Shown piece by piece: positions 7,652 through 15,308 of a DNA stretch of 15,643 nt. The stretch covers positions 1-15,643 of the forward strand of contig DYHL01000034.1 of assembly GCA_020724185.1 (NCBI GenBank), written 5' to 3'. Every line of letters starts with the position of its first letter. Position 1 is the first letter of the stretch. The stretch comes from Candidatus Nitrosymbiomonas sp. (GTDB taxonomy: Bacteria; Sysuimicrobiota; Sysuimicrobiia; Sysuimicrobiales; Humicultoraceae). Both the position numbers and the translations under genes were made by a program. Under the pieces are notes generated by a model that was not told the origin of the DNA, ran no database searches, and worked only from the letters and a program-made list of their open reading frames with translations.

Positions 7652-8356
7652 CTACAGGTAGTGCGGGATCGCCTCCCGCCAGAGCGGCCAGTCGTGCGTG
7701 CGTTCCCACCACACGGCCATTTGGTGTTCCACGCCCTTCTGGCTGAGTGTTTCGGAAAGGGCGCGGGTGGAAGCCAGGGCGATGTCGTGCTCGCCGGAGA
7801 GCAGCACTATCTGCATGCGCCGCATCGGACGCAGGTAGGTCTCGTCGGTCAGGTTCGGGAGGAAGTCCAGCGGGCAGTTGAAGTAGACGTCATCGTCGTT
7901 GTAGCCGTCGAGGAATCCCTTGATGTCGTACCGGCCGGACAGCGCGACCAGCTTGGCGACCAGGGAGGGATGGCGGAACGCCAGGTTGACGGCGTGGTAG
8001 GCGCCGAACGAGGTTCCGGTGACCAGCAACGGTCCGGGATTGCGCCCACGGATGAACGGTAGGTACTCGCTCAGGATGTACCGTTCGTAGTCCAGGTGCC
8101 TAAGTATCCTCTGGCGCGGTGGCACCGCCCGGTTGTACCACGACTCCGCGTCCACACTGTCTGGACAGAAGAGCTGGATCAGGCCGGCGTCCAGTTTGGG
8201 CCCCAGCGCCGCCACCATCCCGAAGTCCTCGTACTGGTAGAACCGTCCCATAGTGGTAGGGAAGACCAGTACGGGCGCGCCGGCATGGCCGAAGACCAGC
8301 GTCTCCATGGTCCGGCCCAATGTGTGGCTGATCCAGTGGTGATACTCGCGTTTCAT
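7652..8356 (-). CDS. Alpha/beta-hydrolase esterase family protein
   Basis: 234 residues starting at ATG 8356, chosen because GGAGG lies five bases upstream and the recognisable fold begins at once (MKREYHHW). The open frame continues far upstream to 9229 but that stretch is antisense to the MoxR gene and has no family features. The nucleophile elbow is GTSFGAY (S116). A likely acid is D191 in SGEHD and the likely base is H221 in RTHDWPLW, completing an alpha/beta-hydrolase triad. The protein resembles the putative-esterase (esterase D / mycolyltransferase-like) group by its PVLVFPTTMGRFYQYEDFGMV opening. No signal peptide is seen, so it is probably cytoplasmic. It is the first gene of the minus-strand operon and diverges from the MoxR gene across a 93-base gap that probably contains both promoters. 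Confidence 0.85.
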   Translation of the reverse strand: MKREYHHWISHTLGRTMETLVFGHAGAPVLVFPTTMGRFYQYEDFGMVAALGPKLDAGLIQLFCPDSVDAESWYNRAVPPRQRILRHLDYERYILSEYLPFIRGRNPGPLLVTGTSFGAYHAVNLAFRHPSLVAKLVALSGRYDIKGFLDGYNDDDVYFNCPLDFLPNLTDETYLRPMRRMQIVLLSGEHDIALASTRALSETLSQKGVEHQMAVWWERTHDWPLWREAIPHYL

Positions 8357-8449
8357 CGGCGCCTCCGGCCTACTGCTCGATTGTTCGACGCCCGGCGCCC
8401 AAATCATCCTCCAGGAGGGGCTGCCCCAGGCCGCGCCGAAGGCCGCTCC
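8357..8449. promoter_or_regulatory. Divergent intergenic region between esterase and MoxR genes
   Basis: This 93-base gap is the only place for promoters of both the minus-strand phosphatase operon and the plus-strand MoxR cassette. It holds GC-rich short inverted repeats (CCTCCAGGAGG at 8408-8418, GGGG-CTG-CCCC at 8417-8427) and a slightly AT-richer stretch at 8379-8410. No convincing -35/-10 pair could be picked. For the MoxR gene, GAAGG at 8438-8442 is a usable ribosome site. Confidence 0.4.
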
Positions 8450-9427
8450 ATGGACGTGCAGGCCGCTGCGGGGATCGCCTCGGTCGCGACGCTGGCGCGC
8501 CGCGTGCGCGCCAACGTCGAGCGGGTGATCGTCGGCAAGCCCGACGTCATCGAGCAGGCGCTGGTCGCGGTGCTCTGCGAGGGCCACATCCTCATCGAGG
8601 ATGTCCCGGGCATCGGCAAGACGATGCTGGCCAAGGCCCTGGCCCGCTCGCTGGGATGCTCTTTCCGGCGCATCCAGTGCACCCCAGACCTGCTGCCCTC
8701 GGACATCACCGGACTCGAGTTCTTCAACCAAAGGACAGCGGCCTTCGAGTTCCGGCCGGGCCCGATCTTCGCCCAGATCGTGCTGGCCGACGAGATCAAC
8801 CGGGCCACGCCCCGCACCCAGTCGGCGCTGCTGGAGAGTATGGAGGAGCGGCAGGTGACGGTAGAGGGGCAGACGCGGACACTGCCGCGGCCGTTCATGG
8901 TGCTGGCCACCCAGAACCCGGTGGAGCTGCAGGGTACGTTCCCGCTTCCCGAGGCGCAGCTCGACCGGTTCCTGCTTCGCCTGGCGCTGGGCTATCCGTC
9001 GGCAGAGGACGAGCAGGAGATCCTGCGGCGCTACAGGACCGGGGGGCCGCTGGAGGCGCTCGAGCCTGTGACGACTCCCGACGCCGTAATGGCAATGGCG
9101 GAGGCGGTCCGCGCCGTGCACGTCAGCCCGGCGGTGGAAGCCTACACCGTCGCCATCGCCAGGGCGACGCGGGTGCATCCCGAGGTGGAGTTGGGCACGA
9201 GCCCCCGCGGCAGCCAGGGGCTCCATCACGCAGCGCAGGCACTGGTGGCGATCCGGGGCCGCGAGTTCGTGCTGCCCGACGACGTTAAGGCCATGGCGCC
9301 GCTGGTGCTACCCCACCGGTTGATTCTGGGCAGCGGCGCGCGGTTGCGCGACCGGACCGCGCGCGAGATCGTAGACGAGGTACTGCGCGGCGTACCGGCA
9401 CCCGTGGAGCGCGAGGCACGGCCGTAG
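8450..9427 (+). CDS. MoxR-family AAA+ ATPase
   Basis: 325 residues from ATG 8450, with GAAGG seven bases upstream; the longer open frame to 8096 is antisense to the esterase and was discarded. The AAA+ motifs are all present: Walker A EDVPGIGKT (residues 50-58), Walker B IVLADEIN (110-117), sensor 1 ATQNP (153-157), and the MoxR-typical PLPEAQLDRF (165-174) holding the arginine finger. MoxR proteins act as chaperone-like ATPases that help assemble or activate partner proteins, often with von Willebrand A-like partners. The downstream DUF58 and DUF4129 genes form the standard MoxR cassette. The next gene begins 31 bases after the stop. Confidence 0.95.
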   Translation: MDVQAAAGIASVATLARRVRANVERVIVGKPDVIEQALVAVLCEGHILIEDVPGIGKTMLAKALARSLGCSFRRIQCTPDLLPSDITGLEFFNQRTAAFEFRPGPIFAQIVLADEINRATPRTQSALLESMEERQVTVEGQTRTLPRPFMVLATQNPVELQGTFPLPEAQLDRFLLRLALGYPSAEDEQEILRRYRTGGPLEALEPVTTPDAVMAMAEAVRAVHVSPAVEAYTVAIARATRVHPEVELGTSPRGSQGLHHAAQALVAIRGREFVLPDDVKAMAPLVLPHRLILGSGARLRDRTAREIVDEVLRGVPAPVEREARP

Positions 9428-9458
9428 CGGCACGGTGCCTGCCGCGGGATAGGCAGAG

Positions 9459-10682
9459 ATGTTCTCGCAGGGCTGGCTGATCGTGGGAAGCCTGCTGCTC
9501 ATCCTCGGCCTGGCCGCGCGCAGCGGCGGGCCGTTCCTGGTTGGCCTGGTCGTGCTGCTGGGCGCCGGGACCTCCTACCTGTCGCACCGGTACTGCCTCC
9601 ACCGGGTGGAGTTCCGCCGGTCGTTCGTACCACGGAGGGCGTTCCACGGCGAAGAGATTACCCTCACGCTGGAGGTCACCAACCGCAAGCCGCTTCCCCT
9701 CGCCTGGCTAGAGGTTACCGACGAACTGCCGGAAGAGGTCGTGCCCAGTCGCGGCCGCATCATCCCCAGCCTGCGCCAGCGCCGCCAGCACCTGGTGCAC
9801 CTGTTCTCGCTGCGGTGGTACGAGCGCGTGCGCCGGCGCGTCACCATCACCTGCAGGGCGCGCGGGTACTTCCCGCTGGGACCGGCGCGGCTGCGCTCGG
9901 GCGACCTGTTCGGGCTCACCTCGCAGGGCCGTACCCTGGAGAGCACCGACCGCCTGATCGTCTATCCCAAGATCGTACCGCTGGAGGCGCTGGGGATTCC
10001 CGCGCTGCACCCGATTGGCGACCACCGCGCGCCGCGGCCGCTGCTGGAGGATCCAACCCGTACCATTGGCGTGCGTGACTACCAATACACCGATCCCATC
10101 CGCCGCGTTCACTGGAAAGCGACCGCGCGCATCGGTCGCCTGCAGACGCGGCAGTACGAGGCGACAACGACCCATAGGATCGCTGTCTTGCTCAACATGG
10201 ACACCCTGGGCGAGTACGCGGAGTACCGGGGCTTCATCCGCCCGCTGTTGGAGCTGAACATCATGGTCGCGGCTTCGTTCGCTGCCTGGGCTGAGGAGCA
10301 GGGAATCCCGGTCGGGCTGTTTGCAAACGGATACCTGCCCGAGGGGCTGCGGCGCGTGCGGCTGGCGCCGGCGTTGGGCTCGGTGCACCTGACGGCGATC
10401 CTGGAGGCGCTGGCCAAGGTGTTCTCCACGCCGGTGATGCCGCTCGGCGACCTGATGGCGCTCGAGGCAGGGGCGCTCCCCTGGGGCACGACCGCGGTCG
10501 TTATTACCGCCGTTGTGGATGCGCCGCTGCTGGCCGGCATCGCGCGGCTGCAGGAGGCCGGGCACGGCGTGGTGATGGTGTTGGTGGGCGATCGGGTTGG
10601 CGATCCGCGACTCGGCATTCCCACGCATCGCGTGAGCGGGGAGGCGGGCTGGCGTGCGATGGACGAGATCCGGCTCGTCTGA
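9459..10682 (+). CDS. DUF58 domain-containing protein
   Basis: 407 residues. Two closely spaced N-terminal hydrophobic segments (about 5-20 and 24-41) anchor it in the membrane. A beta-rich region follows (ITLTLEVTNRKPLPLAWLEVTDELP, about 67-91), and the DUF58 signature RDYQYTDPIRRVHWKATARIGRLQTRQYE occupies about 206-234. The C-terminal half (IAVLLNMD at about 241 onward) has a von Willebrand A-like layout. DUF58 proteins are regular partners of MoxR ATPases; their molecular role is not settled. It lies between the MoxR and DUF4129 genes and overlaps the next frame by up to 29 bases. The ribosome site before ATG 9459 is weak. Confidence 0.92.
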   Translation: MFSQGWLIVGSLLLILGLAARSGGPFLVGLVVLLGAGTSYLSHRYCLHRVEFRRSFVPRRAFHGEEITLTLEVTNRKPLPLAWLEVTDELPEEVVPSRGRIIPSLRQRRQHLVHLFSLRWYERVRRRVTITCRARGYFPLGPARLRSGDLFGLTSQGRTLESTDRLIVYPKIVPLEALGIPALHPIGDHRAPRPLLEDPTRTIGVRDYQYTDPIRRVHWKATARIGRLQTRQYEATTTHRIAVLLNMDTLGEYAEYRGFIRPLLELNIMVAASFAAWAEEQGIPVGLFANGYLPEGLRRVRLAPALGSVHLTAILEALAKVFSTPVMPLGDLMALEAGALPWGTTAVVITAVVDAPLLAGIARLQEAGHGVVMVLVGDRVGDPRLGIPTHRVSGEAGWRAMDEIRLV

Positions 10683-12168
10683 GAGCGCTCGCGACACGCC
10701 CCGCCGCCCTGATGGGTTCTGGGAGGGTGTGGGCCGGCTTCTACCCGTCGCACGCGCGGTGATGGAGTTCTGCTGGCTCTACCCCTGGATCATCGTGATC
10801 GGTGGGGGCTTCTACGGCGCCACCGGCCCCCTGCTGTCAGCGGGGTGGGCGTTTCTGCTGCTGGTGGGCGCACAAGTGGCGGCGCGGCATATCGTGGACC
10901 GAGGCGATTTGCTGCTGCATGCGCGCATCCTGCTGGTCGGTGCCGGGGCCGTTCTGGGGTTTGCGGCCATCCACGAGCAGCACTATCCAGGCACGCCCCT
11001 CTGGCATCCCGCGTGGTTCGTAGCCCTGCTCCAGGCCGCGCACGATGTCCTGCCAGAGGTTCCCAAGGCCGCCTTGGCCGCCCTCGCCGCCGCGTGCCTG
11101 TGGTGGCGCGGACTGGTGCTGGGCGCGCGTCACGTCGGTGCCATCGAAATCGAAGAGGCGTACAAGACCGGTGTGGGAATGGTCGTCGCCTACCTGCTGG
11201 CCGCCGCGGTCTATGCCGACTCGCGGGGATTTTCCGCCGCAGGGCCCGAGATGCCGCCGATGATGCTGGCGTTCTTCTTTCTGGGGCTCTCGGCGCTCGC
11301 GCTCGCGCGCCTGGCGGCGATCTGGGAACAAAGCCGGCCGGACGAACGCAGCCAGATTTCCGGACGGGCCTGGGTGCTGCTGATCACCGGGGTCGTGGGC
11401 CTGATCATGTTGGCGGCGGGCATGATGGCCGGGATGGCCACCGCCGATGTTTTCAAGTATCTCGGTGTCGTGCTCCGGCCACTGATGCCCGTGGTCGAGG
11501 CGCTGTTCGTGGTGCTGTTCGTGGTGGCGGGCCTGATCGTGAGGGTGCTCATCGCGATCCTCTCGCGCCTGCCGCGCCGCGATGTGCCCGAGATCGGTCC
11601 GGCCCCCACGGTCTTCGACGACCTGCTCCGCCGTCTACGGGAGATCGAGATGCACCCCCAGGTGGTCTCGGGTGCGCGGTGGGGCATGGTGCTTGCCGTG
11701 GTCGTGATCCTGGTCGCCGGCATGGCCCTGGCCGTCGTGCTGCGGCGGCGGCGCGAGCGCCGGCCTGACGAGGACGATCACGAGTCGGTATGGTCGGTGA
11801 ACGAGGTGCTGCGAGGGCTGGTCGGCTGGCTGCCGCGGCTGGGGCGCCGGCAGGAAGATGACGACGGGCCGACCGCACCGGCGGCCGGAGCGATTCGGCG
11901 AATCTACCGCGAGCTGCTGATCTTAGGCGCCGGGCTCGGCGCCCCGCGCCATGCCTGGGCGACGCCACGCGAGCACGAACCGCGGCTGTGCGGGGTGCTA
12001 CGCGGGGCCGAAGCCGAGGTGGAGCAGCTCACGGCGAAGTACGAACGGGTGCGCTACGGCACGTGGCGTCCAGCCGCGGCGGACGTGCGAGAGGCAGAGG
12101 AGGCGCTGGCTCGCGCAAGGGTTGCGGGGACTGTGCCTCCGGCTTCTTCTGGGGAACGCAGCAGATGA
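10654..12168 (+). CDS. Multi-pass membrane protein with C-terminal DUF4129
   Basis: Up to 504 residues. The listed start is a GTG at 10654 overlapping the DUF58 gene; GTG 10729, GTG 10759 and ATG 10762 are alternatives, and the last two begin right before the first membrane helix (WLYPWIIVIGGGFYG). There are about eight or nine hydrophobic segments between residues 38 and 300, another at about 343-363, then a basic/acidic cytosolic linker and the DUF4129 domain at about 412-486 (IRRIYRELL..GAPRHAWATPREHEPRL..LTAKYERVRYG). In many bacteria DUF4129 is fused behind a transglutaminase domain (TgpA type) and sits in MoxR/DUF58 clusters; no transglutaminase Cys-His-Asp motif is present here. A role in envelope biogenesis is inferred from context only. 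Its last 140 bases overlap the cupin ORF on the other strand. Confidence 0.85.
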   Translation: MRWTRSGSSESARDTPRRPDGFWEGVGRLLPVARAVMEFCWLYPWIIVIGGGFYGATGPLLSAGWAFLLLVGAQVAARHIVDRGDLLLHARILLVGAGAVLGFAAIHEQHYPGTPLWHPAWFVALLQAAHDVLPEVPKAALAALAAACLWWRGLVLGARHVGAIEIEEAYKTGVGMVVAYLLAAAVYADSRGFSAAGPEMPPMMLAFFFLGLSALALARLAAIWEQSRPDERSQISGRAWVLLITGVVGLIMLAAGMMAGMATADVFKYLGVVLRPLMPVVEALFVVLFVVAGLIVRVLIAILSRLPRRDVPEIGPAPTVFDDLLRRLREIEMHPQVVSGARWGMVLAVVVILVAGMALAVVLRRRRERRPDEDDHESVWSVNEVLRGLVGWLPRLGRRQEDDDGPTAPAAGAIRRIYRELLILGAGLGAPRHAWATPREHEPRLCGVLRGAEAEVEQLTAKYERVRYGTWRPAAADVREAEEALARARVAGTVPPASSGERSR

Positions 12169-12475
12169 ACTTGAGCGGCCCTTCGCCGACATTCTTGATC
12201 TGATGCCGCTCGTGGGGCGGCACCCACATCACCATGCCGGGCTCCAGCGGCCACTCGCCCGCTTCGCCTACCATCACGCCCCGGCCATCGAGTAGGTACA
12301 TCTCCTGCTCGTACCAGTGGTCGTGCAGCGGCGTCTCCGCGCCGGGCGCCACCTCGAAGACGCGCATGGCGAAGTTCTCGGCACCGCGCTTCTTGTCAAT
12401 GACCCAGCGGATCTTGACCCCGGGTAGGTTCGCGGGCTCTTCGGCAGGGACGTCCTCGGGTCGGAAGACCTCCAT
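12029..12475 (-). CDS. Cupin-domain protein
   Basis: 148 residues. A single-domain cupin: motif 1 with H51, H53 and E57 (TPLHDHWYEQEMYLL), followed by G-rich turn GEAGEWPLEPGMVMWVPP and motif 2 H91 (HERHQIKNVG). These residues make the usual metal site of small cupins. The canonical fold ends near residue 110 (CCVPQKK); the remaining 38 residues are proline/arginine-rich and read antisense through the end of the DUF4129 gene, so they may be a non-conserved tail. A GAGGTG ribosome site lies eight bases before the ATG. The gene starts 18 bases after the restored end of the histidine kinase and is probably co-transcribed with it, suggesting a sensor or metabolic accessory role. The enzymatic activity is unknown. 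Confidence 0.85.
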   Translation of the reverse strand: MEVFRPEDVPAEEPANLPGVKIRWVIDKKRGAENFAMRVFEVAPGAETPLHDHWYEQEMYLLDGRGVMVGEAGEWPLEPGMVMWVPPHERHQIKNVGEGPLKFICCVPQKKPEAQSPQPLREPAPPLPLARPPRLDATCRSAPVRTSP

Positions 12476-12493
12476 GGCTGCGTCACCTCTTCC

Positions 12494-13992
12494 TTATGCT
12501 ACCGTCTCGGTTGCGACGGGGATGCGGACGCGGATGCGTGTTCCCTCCCCGGGAGCACTGGAGATCTCCAGGGAACCACCCAGATGCTCGGCTCGCTCAC
12601 GCGTGGAGCGCAGGCCGAGGTGTCGGGGAATGTCCCCTCCGAGTCGAACCCCTGGCCGTCATCGGTCAACTCGATCCAGAATCCCTCGTCGTCGCGTCTG
12701 AGCCGGAGATCCACCCGGGTGGCCTTCGCGTGCTTGACGATGTTGTGGAGTCCTTCCTGAGCGATCCTGTAGATCGCTTCCTTGACGTCGAGGGGAGCAT
12801 CGGGCTCATCGGGCAAGTCGGCGCGCGCATCAAGACCGTGCCGAGCGCGAATGGCCTCCACCTGCTTGTCCAGAGCCGCCACCAGTCCTTCTGTCTCGAG
12901 CGTCTCAGGACGCAACTCGAAGATCAAAGCGCGCATCTCAACGAGGCCGGCCTCGGCGAGCGACAGCACGTAGTCCATCGGCTCAGCGGCCCTGGCCGGA
13001 TCGCGCTCCAGCCACGTCTGCGCCGTGCGGGCGCCCAGCGCTATGCCGTAGAGCGCTTGAGACACGGAGTCGTGCAGTTCGCGGGCCAGCCGTTGCCTCT
13101 CCTCCAGCGCGGCCTTGTCGCGGGCCTCCACGAAGAGGCGGGCGTTTTCCACGGCGGCGGCCGCCTGATCCGCGATGGCGGTCAGGAAGTCCACCTCGGA
13201 CTGCCCGGGGTTCCGACCGCTGGGATAGAACATGTTCAGCGCTCCGATCACGCGCCCCCAGTACCGCAGCGGCACGGAGACTATGGCGTCCCACGCCGCC
13301 TCGCGCGCGGCGTCGTGAACAGGGGCGTAGCGCGGGTCGGCCAGCATCTCCTCGCGGGCGTTAAGCCGCACCACCGGCTGCTTCGTCTGCACCGCCTGCT
13401 GGCCGGGCGGGGGAGCCCCGGCGCGAACCGCGGCTCGCATTCCGGCAACGTGCTGGGGAGAGAACCCATAGGTTCCCGTCATGCGAACTTTCTGCAGATC
13501 CTCGTCCATTAGGGCAACGCCGCAGGCCATGCCGCCGGTCGCGCGCACAACGGTGCGTGCGAGCGCATCCAGCGTGGCCTCCAGGGATCCGGCCAGCGAC
13601 ATGCTTGAAACGATCTGCACCATGGCGTCTGCCTTCCGGGCCAGGCGCTGGGTTTCGGTTTCATCGCGCAGGAAGACGGCGACCAGCGATCGTCCGTCGA
13701 GGGAGATGGGGCACGCGGTCAACTCGATCTGGCGCTCCTTGCCTCCTGAGCACAGCACCGGTGAGATAAGACGACGCGCCTGTCCATTGAAGGCTGCCTC
13801 GAGCGCCTCCTGAATGGTGGGGCGGGCCGGCGCCGGGAAGAGCGTAAGCACGTCGCGATCCGGCAAATGCTCGGACCCGCAGCCGACCGTCTGACAGACC
13901 GCCGGATTGGCGTAGAGGCACCTGTGCGTAGCGTCGGTGACCACGATCCCGTCCAGGGCCGCACCGAAGAGCGCGGCCAGACGATCGGTCAC
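12494..13992 (-). CDS. PAS-GAF sensor histidine kinase, HisKA_3 type (frameshifted near C-terminus)
   Basis: A GTG start at 13992 overlaps the response regulator stop (GTGA). PAS-like domain at about residues 4-115, GAF-like domain at about 135-290 (GALNMFYPSG near its end), HisKA_3 dimerisation/phosphorylation box ERQRLARELHDSVSQALYG (H307), then HATPase_c with N box EGLHNIVKHAKAT (N417) and G1 box DDGQGFD. After residue 453 the frame slips: the deposited frame gives a meaningless tail to a stop at 12499. The neighbouring frame continues with the G2 region G-L-R-S-T-R-E-R-A-E-H-L-G-G and ends at TAA 12494-12496. One extra G restores a 499-residue kinase. No membrane helix is seen, so it is a cytoplasmic sensor; the ligand is unknown. 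It should phosphorylate the regulator encoded just upstream. Confidence 0.88.
12632..12640 (-). other. Single-base frameshift site in the histidine kinase gene
   Basis: The coding strand reads GAGGGGACATTCCCC after the codons for GQGFDS. Five Gs (GAG GGG GAC ATT CCC) would give E-G-D-I-P-R-H-L-G-L-R and join the intact ATP-lid/G2 frame; only four Gs are present (C-run 12634-12637 on the plus strand). A one-base loss in a homopolymer is the simplest explanation. Confidence 0.8.
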
Positions 13993-14639
13993 GGCCCGTC
14001 GCTCAGGTGATCCAGGGAAACCAGCCCGATCCGGACGGCGAAGAGCGCTGCCTGCGTGCGGCTCTGCACGCCGAGCTTGGCCAGGATGCTGCTCACGTGC
14101 GTCTTCACGGTCTTCTCGCCGATGTGCAGGGCCCGGGCGATCTGTTTGTTTGCCTGTCCCTGGGCCATCAACCTCAGCACCTCGGTCTCGCGCTCGGTGA
14201 GCGCCTCAGGGCTCTGGGGTGCGCGTACCTCGCGCATCAGCCGCGCGGCTGCCTCCGGGGAGAGCTGAACCCTTCCCTCGGCTGCCGCCTTGATGGCGCG
14301 GATCAGTTCATCGGCCTCGGTGTTCTTGAGCATGTACCCGATCGCCCCGGCCCGCACCGCGGATATGACGCTGGCATCCTCGATCACGCTGGTGAGGGCC
14401 ATGACCTCGACGTCGGGCAGTTCCTTGCGGATGGCCTCTGTGGCCGCAATCCCGTCCATGACTGGCATGAGGAGATCCATCAGCACGACGTCCGGCCGCA
14501 GCTCTTTGGCCAGCCGGACTGCCTCGGCGCCATCCGCGGCTTCTCCCACCACCTGGAGCTCGGGATCGAGCCCCAGGAACATCCGCAGGCCCTGTCTCAC
14601 AACGCTGTGGTCATCGGCAATCAGGATTCGGATCGGCAT
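13989..14639 (-). CDS. NarL/LuxR-family response regulator
   Basis: 216 residues from ATG 14639, chosen over the ATG at 14675 because AGGAGAGG lies six bases upstream and the receiver fold starts immediately (MPIRILIADDHS). Receiver: D9-D10, phospho-acceptor D55 (VVLMDLLMP), T83, K105. A C-terminal LuxR-type helix-turn-helix at about 146-205 contains LTERETEVLRLMAQGQANKQIARALHIGEKTVKTHVSSIL. It is the transcriptional output partner of the HisKA_3 kinase whose gene overlaps its stop codon. It diverges from the receiver-only regulator across 138 bases; target genes are unknown, though the divergent region and the nearby peptide gene are obvious candidates. Confidence 0.93.
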   Translation of the reverse strand: MPIRILIADDHSVVRQGLRMFLGLDPELQVVGEAADGAEAVRLAKELRPDVVLMDLLMPVMDGIAATEAIRKELPDVEVMALTSVIEDASVISAVRAGAIGYMLKNTEADELIRAIKAAAEGRVQLSPEAAARLMREVRAPQSPEALTERETEVLRLMAQGQANKQIARALHIGEKTVKTHVSSILAKLGVQSRTQAALFAVRIGLVSLDHLSDGP

Positions 14640-14777
14640 CGCGGCCCTCTCCTGTCCGAAGCACGCCCCCGACATCCTCCCATGGGCGGAAGTGTGCCTC
14701 CACCCATGGTCCCACGAGAGCTCACTCCCAGAGTCCGAGGCGCGGGGCGCCGGGAGCGCGCATTAATTGACGTAGCC
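14640..14777. promoter_or_regulatory. Divergent regulatory region with imperfect inverted repeat
   Basis: The 138-base gap separates the two regulators. It contains CCATGGGCGG (14680-14689) and CCACCCATGG (14700-14709), which are inverted copies with one mismatch and centres 20 bases apart, about two helical turns. That geometry suits a dimeric regulator such as the NarL-type protein encoded next door, though it could be chance in GC-rich DNA. ATTAAT at 14762-14767 lies ten bases before the plus-strand ATG and could be a -10 element of a nearly leaderless transcript. Confidence 0.3.
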
Positions 14778-15260
14778 ATGATACGACTTCTCGTAGTGGA
14801 TGACCAGCAAGGAGTCCGGCAGGGGCTGCGGATGCGGCTCGCGCTGGAGCCGGACATTACAGTCGTCGGCGAGGCCGCCGACGGCCCGTCCGCCGTGCGT
14901 ATGGCCGCCGACCTGGTGCCCGACGCGGTGATCATGGACGTTGGGATGCCCGGCGCGGATGGTATCGAGGCGGCGGCCGCCATACGCGCGGCGGCGCCCG
15001 ACACCCAGGTAGTGATCCTGACGATTCACGACGATCCCAACACCCGCGGGCGCGCCCAGATGGCCGGAGCAGCCGCCTTCGTCGTAAAGCAGAAGTGCGG
15101 CGGGGACCTGATTGCCGCGGTCCGTCGGGTGGCGGGGACGCACCGGAGCGATGGCCGCGAGGGTCCGGGCGGCCTTCCGGCCTATCGAGACGATCCGCCG
15201 AAGGTCGGAGCCGCCGGTCGGCCATTGGTGCGATGTACGGCGAGCGTGGAAGCGGTGTAA
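14778..15260 (+). CDS. Receiver-only response regulator
   Basis: 160 residues. A complete CheY-like receiver: D8-D9 (LLVVDDQQ), phospho-acceptor D54 (AVIMDVGMPG), T82 and K104 (FVVKQK), ending near residue 122. The remaining 38 residues (HRSDGREG... onward) are low in predicted structure and match no DNA-binding domain; neither of the other two frames restores a helix-turn-helix, so this is not simply a frameshifted NarL protein. Sequence style (VRQGLRM, GEAADG, AVRMA) is close to the NarL-type regulator next door, suggesting an old duplication that lost its output domain. No Shine-Dalgarno precedes the ATG. It could compete for phosphoryl groups from the adjacent kinase or signal by protein contact. 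The repeat-peptide gene follows 48 bases later. Confidence 0.85.
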   Translation: MIRLLVVDDQQGVRQGLRMRLALEPDITVVGEAADGPSAVRMAADLVPDAVIMDVGMPGADGIEAAAAIRAAAPDTQVVILTIHDDPNTRGRAQMAGAAAFVVKQKCGGDLIAAVRRVAGTHRSDGREGPGGLPAYRDDPPKVGAAGRPLVRCTASVEAV

Positions 15261-15294
15261 TGGCATCAGGAAGACATTCGAAAGCATAAACAAC

Positions 15295-15300
15295 AGGAGG
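15295..15300 (+). promoter_or_regulatory. Strong ribosome binding site of the repeat-peptide gene
   Basis: A perfect AGGAGG, eight bases before ATG 15309, in an A-rich leader. It is the best-placed Shine-Dalgarno in the plus-strand part of the window and supports high translation of the small gene. Confidence 0.85.
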
Positions 15301-15308
15301 AAACGAAA

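Noticed and set aside
8096..8449. N-terminal extension of the MoxR frame to 8096
   Set aside because: It overlaps the divergent esterase gene and has no AAA+ features; the MoxR fold starts at the ATG at 8450.
8357..9229. N-terminal extension of the esterase frame to 9229
   Set aside because: It is antisense to the MoxR ATPase, shows no family features, and a good ribosome site precedes the ATG at 8356.
14007..14777. Plus-strand extension of the receiver-only regulator
   Set aside because: It is antisense to the NarL-type regulator and unlike any receiver extension; the domain begins at ATG 14778.
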